A stretch of 33,685 nt of DNA from Myxococcota bacterium (GCA_029243605.1 JAQWRT010000062.1:1-33685), one strand, 5' to 3'; positions 24,423-33,133 are shown, counted from the first letter of the stretch. The notes: a model not told the origin generated them from the letters alone. Numbers and translations: made by a program.

Positions 24423-26073
24423 ATGGGCTCGCCACTCGCGCAGTCATCCCGTTGGCTCTTCGGGCCGGTTCCGGACTTATTCCTGGGCTGTGGTCTGCTT
24501 TTCGGGATCGTAAGCTTTGCCCTCAGCGCAGGGGGGGGGCTGGCTTTTCACAGCGATGCCCATTGGGGTTGCGGCGCTCCTGGTCTCCTTGGTGAGCGCA
24601 CCCCATTACGGTGCGACGATCCTACGTGTCTACGAACGCCGGGAAGACCGGCGGGCTTATTTCCTGTTTAGCGTAGTAGCGACCCTCATTCTGCTCGCGC
24701 TGGTGGGCGCCTCGTTTTTTGAGCGCTGGATCGGCTCAGCCCTGGCGACGATCTACCTGACCTGGTCGGGTTGGCACTACACCGCGCAGAACTACGGCAT
24801 CTCCGCGATGTTCCTGCGCCGAAGCGGGATCGACGTCAGCGGCGCGAGCCGACGCCTGCTCCACACCTCGTTCACGCTCTCCTACGGGATCGTTTTCCTG
24901 GTGATGCACGGCGAACCCCCCTCCGACGGCGATCCCGGCGAACTGATCCGAATGATCCCCTTGGGCCTTCCCCGGGCCGTCGAACTCTTCGTAGTGCCGG
25001 TCGTTGCTCTGACCTACATCACGGTGTCCCTCGCTTGGGGAGTTCTCGCTTTCAAGCGAGGGGCGCGCTTGGCCGACTTGGCCCCGACCTTCACCCTGAT
25101 GGCTCTGCAGGCGTCTTGGTGGTCGATTCCCTACTTGGCCCACTCGCTCCACCTCGATCCCGGCTGGGTCGCCTTCAGTTGGGATTTGCGCCCGCAGTTC
25201 TTCGCCTGGATTGCCTGCGGGCATGCGGCCCAATATCTTTGGGTCACCGCGTATTTCGCGCACCAGGAAGGGCGGGCGCCTCGCCTGGGGCGTTACTACT
25301 TGGCGGTTCTCGCTGTGGGTTCCGGCATTTGGGTGCTTCCGCCATTCGTCTTCGGCCCAGGTCTGGGTGAGTTCGACTGGAATTTCCTGCTGCTGCTAGC
25401 GGCAGCCATCAACATTCACCATTTCATTCTCGATGGGGTGATCTGGAAACTCCGCCACGCCAAGGTGGCCCGCGTCTTGATCTTCGACGGAGCACGTGAG
25501 GCCAACCGCGCGCGCGAGGCCCAAGACGGGGGCTGGCTTCGCCGGGGCGTCTGGGCCGTCGCTATTTTGGGCGTGCTCTTCGCGGTACATGTCAAGACGG
25601 AGAGCCTGCTCATTGCACCCGCAATCCAGCGTTCGGGGGATCTCGACGCGCTGGCCGCCTCCTACGACCGGCAGGCTTGGCACCTCGGGGTGACAGCCTA
25701 CGAGCGCTTTCTACTGGGTCGGGCCTTCGAAACGAAGGGCGAGCAGCGCAAGGCCATCGCCCAATATGAAATCGCGGCGGGAATGGAGCCGCGTGTCGAG
25801 CCCCTGAAGCGCCTGATCGTACTCTACGACAAGACCGAGGACGCAAAGGGCTTCGTGCAGACGTGCGACCGGCTCTTCGCGCTTCCCGGTGTCCGTCGCC
25901 CCATGGCCACGCCGAAGGCCGGGGAGGGTTCCCTCGCGAGCCTTAGGACCTTTCGGGGGGCATGCCGGAAGACCGCGCGCGCCACGCGCTCCCCCTATGC
26001 GGGCCGCCGCCGTGACTCCACCGGGGCGAGGGGGCGGGACGGCGTGGTTCACCCGCCCGGGGCTTATCGATGA
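24423..26073 (+). pseudogene. Polytopic membrane protein with TPR-like tail, frameshifted at a 9-G tract
   Basis: The ATG at 24423 starts MGSPLAQSSRWLFGPVPDLF and a first membrane helix. At a run of nine G (24531-24539) the coding sense moves to the next frame, which continues WLFTAMPIGVAALLVSLVS to a stop at 26073. With eight G the two parts join as one protein of about 550 residues. It has roughly ten helices with conserved-looking His motifs ('APHYGATI', 'WSGWHYTAQNYG', 'CGHAAQYLWVT', 'INIHHFILDGVIWK'), then a TPR-like pair near the end ('YERFLLGRAFETKGEQRKAIAQYEIAAGMEP'). The residues after ~25930 look non-native, so the C-terminus may be fused to foreign DNA. The function is unknown; the His pattern suggests a metal or membrane redox site. 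Confidence 0.6.
24531..24539 (+). repeat. Nine-G homopolymer in the coding region
   Basis: A run of nine G at codons 37-39 of the polytopic protein gene. It is exactly where the reading frame changes, and one base fewer would restore it. It could be a phase-variation tract, a fixed mutation or a sequencing error. Confidence 0.9.
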
Positions 26074-26242
26074 ACTGCACCGCGCGCCCATCGCTCGGTT
26101 TCACGCGGCGCGGTTGGACCCAGCCCAGCCAGAGTCGCAACATCAGAACACGGTGGTCATGCACGCCCTGGCCAGTTCCGTCCGGGCTTTCGCGGACCGT
26201 GGTTACCAGGCCTATCTCGACGACATCATCGGACCGTGGTTC
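26000..26242 (+). pseudogene. AAA/P-loop kinase-like phosphotransferase, internal fragment cut by JR15
   Basis: This frame encodes 'AWFTRPGLIDELHRAPIARF', 'PESQHQNTVVMHALASSVRAFA' and GYQAYLDDIIGPWFP. The patterns S-x-x-Q-N-x-x-V and G-Y-x-x-x-x-D-x-I-I-G-P-W-F belong to chloramphenicol-phosphotransferase-like P-loop kinases. The Walker A loop that should come first is missing, and JR15 removes the rest right after 'GPWF'. The junction with the preceding membrane-protein gene is near 25960 and has no JR copy. Confidence 0.55.
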
Positions 26243-26326
26243 CCCGCGACGGGGCTCCCCTAGGGATTAAACATAACGCCCAGGCTCGGAAGTTGTGCCA
26301 GAACCCAGCTCGTATGTCCTATCCCC
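26243..26326 (+). repeat. Junction repeat JR15
   Basis: An 84-bp copy of the CCCCTAGGGATT subtype. Its left palindrome is CCCCGCGACGGGG, with both arms changed yet still pairing. Confidence 0.95.
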
Positions 26327-26384
26327 TCGGCAGCCTTGTGTCTGAAGCGTGCCGATCCAGACTGCGCAGATGAGAGTTCGACTG

Positions 26385-26425
26385 AGTGAGCTTTGCTCAC
26401 GCGTCCAATCCCTCCCGGCGTGCCA
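26385..26425 (+). other. Hairpin followed by a tRNA 3'-end copy
   Basis: AATCCCTCCCGGCGTGCCA at 26407-26425 is identical over 19 bases to the T-arm/acceptor/CCA end of the tRNA fragment at 13667-13685, in the opposite orientation. The bases before it form a hairpin (GTGAGCTTTGCTCAC) instead of a proper T-arm, so this is not a tRNA gene. It may be the other end of an integrated element that used the same tRNA site. Confidence 0.55.
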
Positions 26426-26482
26426 ATAGGGAGCTCCAGTTTTGGGGACATGGGTGGGGGGCTCGGCCTTCGCCCAATCCTG

Positions 26483-28504
26483 CTACGAGGCATCGATCCA
26501 GATGGGTGACGACCAGGCCCGCTCGCGGATCGTCGCAGGCACCCGCGGATCGGGCTCGCGCCCAAGACGGATCGCATCGTACGTCGACCAGCGGCAGGTC
26601 GGGTTTTGGATGGCCCTGACATAGTAGAACGCACCCTGGCTCGCATCGAAGTCCTCATCTTGCCAGGCCGCCAGCAGCTGCCCTGCCCCGCTCTCGCCGA
26701 GGGTCTGGCAGGTGCCGGTGTCTACGGATGCGCCGTTGTCCGGACAGCGAAGTGTGCTCGGATCGACTTCGAGTCCGTCGGCGCAGACGACATCGCGCAC
26801 CGATTCATGCGTTTCTCCCTCGTCGTCGATCCACCCCTTGATGACCTGAACGCGCTGAAGAGGAGCGCTCATCCAGTCCGCACCCGCCCAGACGAAGAAG
26901 GTCGGGCTCTCCACCTGCGCGTCCTTGGGCCGCAGCACGCCTCCCATGGGAACGCCACCCTCGGTGGCGACCTCGACCGGGTTGGGATCGTCAACAATCT
27001 CGCTGTCAAAATCCCAGCCAGCAAAGAAGCGGAGCGTGATGCGCGGCCCCGAGGTCGCGTAGGCTTCTCGGCGCTGCATCCCGGCAAAGATCGCATCCCG
27101 GGTGTTCTCTTCGGCCCACACTGCGGCGAGCCCGCCCGAGCCATGGTCCATCAGAATCTGGTTGTGAGGCTCGGAATCCGGCCTCATGCGAAGCCGCCGG
27201 AGAGCGGGCGAGCTGGCCGCGCCGACCTTCCCAACAAAGTCCCACTCCTCGGCGTCACCCGGGGCCGCGTTGTGGCCGTCCGTGGCGGCGATGAAGCCGA
27301 AGGCCATGGGATTGAAGCCGAGTTCGCGATCCAGCTGCATGCCGATTTTGAGGCCCTGCCGGGCGAAGGACGATTCCAGCGCACAGCCGTTCTCACGGCC
27401 TTGCTCACACGGCTTCAGAACCTGTTCGAAGGCGCACTCCTCGTCTGTCGCTCCCACGCCCAGCGCGCACTCCGAGGCCCCCTTCACCTGGTACATCTCG
27501 GCCAGGGGTTCGCGACGTTTTCGCAAGCGCCAATCATCTTCTCCGTAAGTGCCTCCATCCCAGGTGTGCCGGCTGTAGAAGAGGCCCCAGCCTTTGTTCA
27601 TGTTGTGGGGGATGGTCAGAAAGTCACAGCTGCCCGTGCAGGCCTCTTCCAGGCCTCGCCAAAGTTCGATCGCGTTGCCCACGTCCTGCGATGAGATCGC
27701 GTGCTCCGGAAGATCCCCGCCGTTGAAAATGACGTTTCGGTGATGCTTCCCCCCGCGCTCCAGCACCGGCGAGAACTCGTACGCGGCGAAGGTGGTGAAC
27801 ACTCCGGGCTCATTGTGGCGGTCGGCGAGCTCGATATAACGCGCCCAATCCGAGTCGCTGTCCCGCAGGCAGCGTTCCGGCCCCCCTTCGCCGCGACTGC
27901 AGATCGGAACGTTCCCCAGCAGCCGACCGCTTCGGGGGCGGTTGCGATAGGTCCCAGCGGGATGGTTCGGCTCGGTGCCCGTCACCATTCTGGACTGGCG
28001 GCTCGCAAAGAAGAGCGCCGTGGTAAAGCCCGGCGTCTCCATCACCCAGCAGTTCAGCTCCTCGACGAGGGTCAGATCCGGCTCTCCGCAACGAGTGCGC
28101 AAGCCGAAACCCTCCGCGTGATCGGTGATGGCCACGAAGTCGAGGGGCCGGGAGAGTTGCATGAGTTCTCCGCCAGGACTCTTCAGCGGCTCGCCTCGAG
28201 CGAAGCGATAGGCATCCTCGGGTGTCGCCGTCGTGCCGAAGAGGACCGCATCCAGGCTCTCGGTCGTGTGCACGTGGAGTTCGCCCCAGTAGACGTTCTT
28301 CAGCGCGTCGTAGGGCTGCGGCTCGAGCGCGAGCATCTCGGGAACTTTAACTCGGCTGTCGTCCTGCTTGGCCAGGTCTTCGGGAGCGGTGGTCGGCGTG
28401 ATCGCTTGCCCCAGCTCATAGATAGGCCGCACGACCACCAGACCAAAGACCACGACGGCCAGGGCGACGAGTGCTCCAAAGCCCAACACAATCTTCTTCA
28501 ACAT
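26483..28504 (-). CDS. DUF3604 family secreted/periplasmic protein
   Basis: The ATG at 28504 follows a GAGGGAGG ribosome site. It encodes one N-terminal membrane helix (IVLGFGALVALAVVVFGLVV), then about 640 residues typical of DUF3604. Marker segments are YWGELHVHTTESLDAVLFG (~residues 73-91), 'LDFVAITDHAEGFG' (~123-136), 'IPHNMNKGWGLFY', 'AFGFIAATDGHNAAPGD', 'REAYATSGPRITLRFFAGWDFD' and the end 'WSTYDAIRLGREP...RERAWSSPIW'. The His and Asp motifs suggest a PHP-like metal centre, but no activity is established for the family. The 673-residue length is normal and the gene is complete. A second DUF3604 tail lies at 33001-33125. Confidence 0.9.
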   Translation of the reverse strand: MLKKIVLGFGALVALAVVVFGLVVVRPIYELGQAITPTTAPEDLAKQDDSRVKVPEMLALEPQPYDALKNVYWGELHVHTTESLDAVLFGTTATPEDAYRFARGEPLKSPGGELMQLSRPLDFVAITDHAEGFGLRTRCGEPDLTLVEELNCWVMETPGFTTALFFASRQSRMVTGTEPNHPAGTYRNRPRSGRLLGNVPICSRGEGGPERCLRDSDSDWARYIELADRHNEPGVFTTFAAYEFSPVLERGGKHHRNVIFNGGDLPEHAISSQDVGNAIELWRGLEEACTGSCDFLTIPHNMNKGWGLFYSRHTWDGGTYGEDDWRLRKRREPLAEMYQVKGASECALGVGATDEECAFEQVLKPCEQGRENGCALESSFARQGLKIGMQLDRELGFNPMAFGFIAATDGHNAAPGDAEEWDFVGKVGAASSPALRRLRMRPDSEPHNQILMDHGSGGLAAVWAEENTRDAIFAGMQRREAYATSGPRITLRFFAGWDFDSEIVDDPNPVEVATEGGVPMGGVLRPKDAQVESPTFFVWAGADWMSAPLQRVQVIKGWIDDEGETHESVRDVVCADGLEVDPSTLRCPDNGASVDTGTCQTLGESGAGQLLAAWQDEDFDASQGAFYYVRAIQNPTCRWSTYDAIRLGREPDPRVPATIRERAWSSPIWIDAS

Positions 28505-28616
28505 CAATTGCCTCCCTCTTATAAGCGGTGCTTGACGTTTCGCTCCTGGAATCCCGCCGTCTGCACTGGCGCTTTACCGTTCATTTTTCGGAGAGACAAG
28601 GTCGAGGCGAAGAATG

Positions 28617-28770
28617 TCACGCTTTGGCGGAAACCCCATCGCGAAGCGCACCGGAAATGAGAACGGAAATGTAGACGATCGCCAAAATTCCCCACCACTT
28701 GAAAATCTTTATGCCAGCTCCTGTTGTGATCGTCTTGGGTAGGAACTTGAAGAGCCGGTCCTCTCCTCCC
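28617..28770 (-). CDS. Small single-helix membrane ORF, uncertain
   Basis: A minus frame ending at a TGA (28619-28617) encodes GAGIKIFKWWGILAIVYISV, 'LISGALRDGVSAKA'. This is one credible membrane helix directly downstream of a membrane-protein gene. No ATG, GTG or TTG start is well placed; the open frame reaches back into the upstream gene. It could be a small partner protein or chance. The stretch 28505-28616 holds nothing recognisable. Confidence 0.25.
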
Positions 28771-28791
28771 GCTCTCAGATGACCTACACGC

Positions 28792-29322
28792 TCAGCTTGC
28801 CTGACGCTTGGCCTCCTGTTCGCGAACCACTTCCCAAAGAGGTGGCATGAGTAAACGCGTGAACATGACGCCAACCAATCCTAAACCGATGATGATCCCA
28901 GCAATATACGGGCCCGGCTCTCTGTGAAAAACTAGATCGAGCATGTTTAGAATTAATGAGATGACAATGAGGACGAATACTCCTTGAAGCATGCTCATGA
29001 AGAGTCGAGTGGACCTTCTTCGCGCGGCACCTTTCATGTTTCTATGGACGGTGTACTGGGTGTAGGACGTCCAAATGGCCGCAAGGCCGCTACAAACACT
29101 CCATAGGACCGCATCCTGGACTTCAAAAATGGACAGAAGAAAAGGCAGGGTACAAAGCAACGCCAAAACGAGGCTTAGGTGGACAATCAATGACAGCCCG
29201 ACTACCTGACCACGCTTGATTCTGGTTTTATCACGAAATTGAAATGTTGCAATAATGCCCGCGAAACCGGCAAAGGCGACACTCACTTCGATGCCTACCA
29301 GCAGAAGGTCAGATGATTCCAT
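28792..29322 (-). CDS. Four- to five-helix membrane protein of unknown function
   Basis: I start at the ATG at 29322 (MESSDLLLVGIEVSVAFAGF), which has a GGGAGAG ribosome site 6-7 bases before it. The longer frame upstream is translated JR16 (TFKLDSGTTFGSGRYVKS) and is not real coding sequence. The 176-residue product has about four to five helices: 'VAFAGFAGIIATFQF', 'VVGLSLIVHLSLVLALLCTLPFLLSIF', 'AVLWSVCSGLAAIW', 'FVLIVISLILNMLDLVF' and 'YIAGIIIGLGLVGVMFTRLL'. Similar proteins are common as small hypothetical membrane proteins in Proteobacteria. The function is unknown. It is complete. Confidence 0.7.
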   Translation of the reverse strand: MESSDLLLVGIEVSVAFAGFAGIIATFQFRDKTRIKRGQVVGLSLIVHLSLVLALLCTLPFLLSIFEVQDAVLWSVCSGLAAIWTSYTQYTVHRNMKGAARRRSTRLFMSMLQGVFVLIVISLILNMLDLVFHREPGPYIAGIIIGLGLVGVMFTRLLMPPLWEVVREQEAKRQAS

Positions 29323-29411
29323 TGGCTCTCTCCCTTCGATCGGCTTGCAGGGGACAGGAAATCCCAAGCCCCTTTTTGCGTCTGCTAAGCGACATGATGC
29401 CCCGGACACGA

Positions 29412-29495
29412 CCCGCGAAGGGGCTCCCACCGGGGATTTAACATAACGCCCAGACCCAAACGTTGTGCCAGAATCCAGCTTGAATGTCCTCTCCT
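29412..29495 (+). repeat. Junction repeat JR16
   Basis: An 84-bp copy with a decayed left palindrome (CCCGCGAAGGGG), loop AGACCC and a diverged right end (CCTCTCCTC). Confidence 0.9.
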
Positions 29496-29550
29496 CTTCC
29501 TCCGCTTTCATTTTCTCGGCCGAGAGAGTGACCGATGGGAGAGCGTCTAG

Positions 29551-31086
29551 CTAGCGCGGCGGGAATTGGGCTCGGAATAGGTAGAGGGTGTCAAAATCTC
29601 CCTGGACCTTTTTCATCCGGGTTGCGGCTTCCTTCATGCGAAAGAAGGGGTTTCCCTTGGTGTAACGCGACTGTCCCTGATGTGTGTCGATGATGAAGAT
29701 TTCCTCACCCCACGGGATCTCGTGTATGGGAGGACCCATGACAAAGCGAGAAGGCGCGGGCCCGTGTGGTGTGGCCATGACGCTGGGAACGAGCAAAGGC
29801 ATGGTGTAGATCGGGAGGTCTGGACGAACTTCGAACTCGGCCTGCAGCGACCGGATGTTGTCGCGATTTTCTCGCTCGATAAAGCGAAGGCTTGTTTCGA
29901 TGGCGGACGGGGCCACGAAACCAATCCAGATCAAGCCGAGTGCCAGGGAAATCCACGCGCCTTGGCGTAGTTTCTCAGCCTCGCGGTGAATCACACAAAA
30001 GCCTTCGAAAAGAATGATTTGAAGAAGGGGTAAGACGAAGAGGGTCAGACGTCCCGAGGCGATGGGATAGTCGATCAGCCATGAAGCGACGAGCAGGCCC
30101 ATCACGGCTACGACGGCGCCGAGCGACCGACTGCCCCACTCCGAGGGGGCATGGTCAAAGCCTGCCTTGAGTGAGCCCAACAGGATTCGCAAAAGCCCCA
30201 GCCCGAAGACGGCATAGAGGAAATAGAGGAAGGGGCGAGCAATTCCTGCGGGCCGCCCCACCTCCTGGGTACCCGAGTAGGGGCCCGCAATGAGTTGCAG
30301 GATGAGTTGGACGCCTGAGCTTCCGTCGGCGGCGAGAGTCGAATCCTGCCAGAAGTCGTAGACGGAATTGGCCATGAACTGGATATCCGTCAGGTACAGA
30401 CTGGTGGACCCGATCAACAGGCTTGCGATCGCGATGGCGACAGCGCCAGGATCGAATTTGGGCTGCCGGTCACGAAGCGAGTAGGCGTACCATCCCGCCA
30501 CCCGGGCGAGGAGCACGATTCCGTACGTATAGGAGAGAGCACAAGGAAGAGCGAGTGCGACGGCGACCCAACGAGACTTTCCTTCCCGAAAGCATTTCCT
30601 GAGTGCAGCCTCGCTTACGAAAAAGGGCAAGAGAGCCGCAAAGACATCAAATGTATATTGCTTGAATGCGCTCGAGTATTCGAACCAACTGACGGGCAGG
30701 AGATTCAAGAAGAGGGCCAGAAGCATCAAAACCGGAAACGCGAAAATCCGGTTAAAAAGCAGCCTGAACCAGAGCGCCGTCGCCACAGCGAAGAAGGCAA
30801 AAGGAAGCAATCGCAAGGCCCAGGTCTCGTATCCGAGAGTCTGTGTGAGTCCGTGGATGGCGAGCAGGTAGACCCTGGGAAAGCTGTGCCCCATGCCGAC
30901 AGGGCCAAAGAGGTCGAGAGGGCTGGCTGTCTTCAGGGTGAGAGCGATAAAAGCTTCATCGATCCAGAGCGAGCCATCTTCTAGGAATCTCTGAAGGCCG
31001 AGTCCGACAACCACCGCCACGGAAAAAAGCCAGAACAAGTTCTCTAGCTTTTTCGATCGCGCCCCTCTCGGAGTCTCGCGCTGCAT
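29551..31086 (-). CDS. GT39-like polytopic membrane glycosyltransferase
   Basis: The 511-residue protein begins with a short basic tail and a membrane helix (NLFWLFSVAVVVGLGLQRFL), then the loop EDGSLWIDEAFIALTL. The acidic pair after 'LWIDEA' is where GT-C enzymes of the GT39/ArnT type hold the metal or polyprenyl-phosphate sugar. About ten further helices follow, and the last ~130 residues form an extracytoplasmic domain ending in 'TLYLFRAQFPPR'. It probably moves a sugar from a lipid-linked donor onto a lipid or protein outside the inner membrane. It is complete, and lies alone between JR16 and JR17. Confidence 0.8.
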   Translation of the reverse strand: MQRETPRGARSKKLENLFWLFSVAVVVGLGLQRFLEDGSLWIDEAFIALTLKTASPLDLFGPVGMGHSFPRVYLLAIHGLTQTLGYETWALRLLPFAFFAVATALWFRLLFNRIFAFPVLMLLALFLNLLPVSWFEYSSAFKQYTFDVFAALLPFFVSEAALRKCFREGKSRWVAVALALPCALSYTYGIVLLARVAGWYAYSLRDRQPKFDPGAVAIAIASLLIGSTSLYLTDIQFMANSVYDFWQDSTLAADGSSGVQLILQLIAGPYSGTQEVGRPAGIARPFLYFLYAVFGLGLLRILLGSLKAGFDHAPSEWGSRSLGAVVAVMGLLVASWLIDYPIASGRLTLFVLPLLQIILFEGFCVIHREAEKLRQGAWISLALGLIWIGFVAPSAIETSLRFIERENRDNIRSLQAEFEVRPDLPIYTMPLLVPSVMATPHGPAPSRFVMGPPIHEIPWGEEIFIIDTHQGQSRYTKGNPFFRMKEAATRMKKVQGDFDTLYLFRAQFPPR

Positions 31087-31245
31087 GGAGGGGATTCTAA
31101 CAGAGCCAGCGTCCCGGTCTTGACCCTTCTTGGATGAAGGGGCAGAAACTCGGCTCTCTTCATGGGGCTTCGTGGAGGTGTGTGGAGTCTTACTGGGAGG
31201 GAGGGCGCTTCACTTCAGGCTGCCCATTTTTCGTGAAAGTGTCTT

Positions 31246-31270
31246 GGACCGGTCTTCCTATAGCCGGTCC
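31246..31270. other. Inverted repeat (hairpin), possible terminator or protein site
   Basis: GGACCGG (31246-31252) and CCGGTCC (31264-31270) pair perfectly around an 11-base loop. No T-run follows on either strand, so a rho-independent terminator is doubtful. It lies in the 230-bp gene-free stretch between the GT39 start and JR17. Confidence 0.4.
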
Positions 31271-31315
31271 TCCCCCCGTTGCACTGGATGCCGTACTTCG
31301 AGCCCCAAGGCCAGC

Positions 31316-31399
31316 CCCGCCACGGGACTCCCCTAGGAATTTAACATAACGCCCATACTCGGACGTTGTGCCAGAACCCAGCTTGTATGTTCTATCCCC
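31316..31399 (+). repeat. Junction repeat JR17
   Basis: An 84-bp copy of the CCCCTAGGAATTTAAC subtype. The right edge is only 9 bases from the stop codon of the MATE gene. Confidence 0.95.
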
Positions 31400-31408
31400 G
31401 GATCCTTT

Positions 31409-32761
31409 TTAACTCTGATCGAGGGCGGTTAGGGCCTCACTGTCTGTTCCTTTGCGCAAGGTCCGCCGCAAAGCCGGGTATTGCACTCCCAGCGTGATCG
31501 CTCTCAATACGACATAGAGCACGAACGCCCACCACAAACCGTCATTTCCAAAGCGATCGGACAAGGGGAAGGTAGCCAGCACGAAAATCGTGGTGGACAA
31601 TATCGACGCATTTCGCATGGCTCGGGTTCTCGATGTGCCGATGAAAATCCCGTCCAATTGAAAAGCGGCGAAGGACAGGCACACATAAACAGAGGCGAGT
31701 GGCAGCGCATGGATGGCCTGCTCCCGGACATCGCCGAGCGCTGTCAAAATCGAGACCCCCCGCTCTCCGGCGACAAGCGCCAGGGTGGCCAGCGCTAGCG
31801 CAGTGCAGCCCGCGAGAAGACTGGTTCGGCGCACTGCGACGTCGAAGATGTCCACCCGCCCCGCTCCAAAAGCCTTCCCGGAGAGCGACTCCACCACGTT
31901 GGCAAAGCCATCGTTTAAAAACGCCGCCAAGGCAATGAACTGAAGCAGAATATGGTTGGCGGCAAGAACCGTATCGCCGTAGCGGGCGCCATGGTTCGTG
32001 AACCAGGCAAAACCGAAGACCAGGAACAAAGTCCGGATCATGATGTTGAGGTTGGAACGCAGACTGCTCCCCATTGAGCTCATCTTCCGGATCCGATCCC
32101 AGGGAAAGCCGGGTTCGTCATCCAGATGGCGAGAACGGAGCAACGCGATCACAAGCACGGAGCCGAGCGCCATCGTGATCCACTCCGCGATGACCGTGCC
32201 CAAAGCGATGCCTTTCACCCCCATCTCGAAATGAACCGCGAAGAGCAGATCGAGCCCGATGTTGAGACCGTTGAGCAAGACCTGCACCAACAGAACGGTT
32301 CGTGCTTGACCGAGTCCGATGAGTACACCCAGCAAGGCGAAGATGGACAGACTCGCAGGCGCGCCCCACATTCGAATACGAAAATACTCGGCCGCGATTC
32401 GTTCTACTTCTTCACCCGCTCCAAAAAGGGCAAAGGCCACCTCCTCGATGGGGCCAGCCAAGAGCCAAAGCAGGCCGCTGATCACCACGGCCATCACGAG
32501 CGAGCGGCCTGCGGCGGCGCGGACCTCCGCTTCGTCGCCTTGTCCGTCCGCCAGGGCAACAAAGCCCGTGGTTCCCATTCGCAGGAAGCCGAAGCTCCAG
32601 AAAATGAAATTGAAGAGAAGAGCCCCCAAAGCGATGGCACCGAGGTCGGCCGTGGTTCCCGTTTGCCCGATGACGGCCGTGTCGACCAGGCCCAGCACAG
32701 GCACGGCGGCATTCGCAAGAATGAAGGGGACTGCCATCGCAAGCAAATTGCGATAGTTCAT
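31409..32761 (-). CDS. MATE family multidrug/cation exporter (DinF-like)
   Basis: I start at the ATG at 32761 because MNYRNLLAMAVPFILANAAV is the usual DinF-type opening; an ATG at 32830 would add 23 residues. The 450-residue protein has 12 helices in two halves. The first half contains 'VPVLGLVDTAVIGQTGTTADLGAIALG', the conserved MATE helix-2 segment with its Asp. The second contains 'FTNHGARYGDTVLAANHILLQFIALAAFLNDGFANVVESLSGKAFG', matching the E-x-x-x-G-x-A-x-G region of DinF. It would export drugs or metabolites using a Na+ or H+ gradient. It is complete and is the only gene between JR17 and JR18. Confidence 0.9.
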   Translation of the reverse strand: MNYRNLLAMAVPFILANAAVPVLGLVDTAVIGQTGTTADLGAIALGALLFNFIFWSFGFLRMGTTGFVALADGQGDEAEVRAAAGRSLVMAVVISGLLWLLAGPIEEVAFALFGAGEEVERIAAEYFRIRMWGAPASLSIFALLGVLIGLGQARTVLLVQVLLNGLNIGLDLLFAVHFEMGVKGIALGTVIAEWITMALGSVLVIALLRSRHLDDEPGFPWDRIRKMSSMGSSLRSNLNIMIRTLFLVFGFAWFTNHGARYGDTVLAANHILLQFIALAAFLNDGFANVVESLSGKAFGAGRVDIFDVAVRRTSLLAGCTALALATLALVAGERGVSILTALGDVREQAIHALPLASVYVCLSFAAFQLDGIFIGTSRTRAMRNASILSTTIFVLATFPLSDRFGNDGLWWAFVLYVVLRAITLGVQYPALRRTLRKGTDSEALTALDQS

Positions 32762-32877
32762 CGGGGCGTGGGCATTTCGAAGGCCGGCCACTGCGTCGTC
32801 ATAGTAGACCAAGTTGAACAGGAATTTCAAAAGCCGATCGCGGCGAAGCGCCCGCTTGTCGGGTGATCTAGGCGGCC

Positions 32878-32961
32878 CCCGTCGCGAGGCTCCCCTAGGG
32901 ATTTATCACAAAGCCCTTACTCGAACCTTGTGCCAGAACCCAGCTTGTATGTCCTACCCTC
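32878..32961 (+). repeat. Junction repeat JR18
   Basis: A diverged 84-bp copy. The central stem arms have both changed (CACAAAGCCC and GAACCTTGTG), so the outer five pairs CACAA/TTGTG are perfect. The left palindrome is CCCGTCGCGAGG. Confidence 0.9.
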
Positions 32962-33000
32962 ATGGAGCGAGTCCTCTTTTTATTCATTGATGCAAACGCG

Positions 33001-33125
33001 TCAGTCGGCTGGGGCGATCCAGATCCGTGACGACCATGCGCGTTCTCGGATCGTCGCGGGTCCGTCCGGGTTCGGCTCCATCTCCAGCCGGATCGCGTCG
33101 TAGGTCGACCAACAGCAGGGGATCG
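33001..33125 (-). pseudogene. DUF3604 C-terminal fragment
   Basis: The last ~39 residues (CCWSTYDAIRLEMEPNPDG ... ATIRERAWSSRIWIAP) closely match the end of the complete DUF3604 protein at 26483-28504 (WSTYDAIRLGREPDP...ATIRERAWSSPIW). Upstream of about 33125 the similarity stops and a different gene on the other strand begins. This is therefore a 5'-truncated paralogue, and the missing body would be ~630 residues. Its stop is 40 bases from JR18. Confidence 0.75.
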
Positions 33126-33133
33126 GCGGGACC

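Noticed and set aside
26606..28660. Long plus-strand frames opposite the DUF3604 gene
   Set aside because: They are shadows of a clearly recognised 673-residue family protein on the minus strand.
2732..32961. JR repeats as attC sites of a second integron
   Set aside because: A GTTAAAT/ATTTAAC core-like heptamer exists in each copy, but no matching partner heptamer lies at the other end, the inner symmetry is only ~26 bp, and gene stops do not overlap the repeat in the attC manner.
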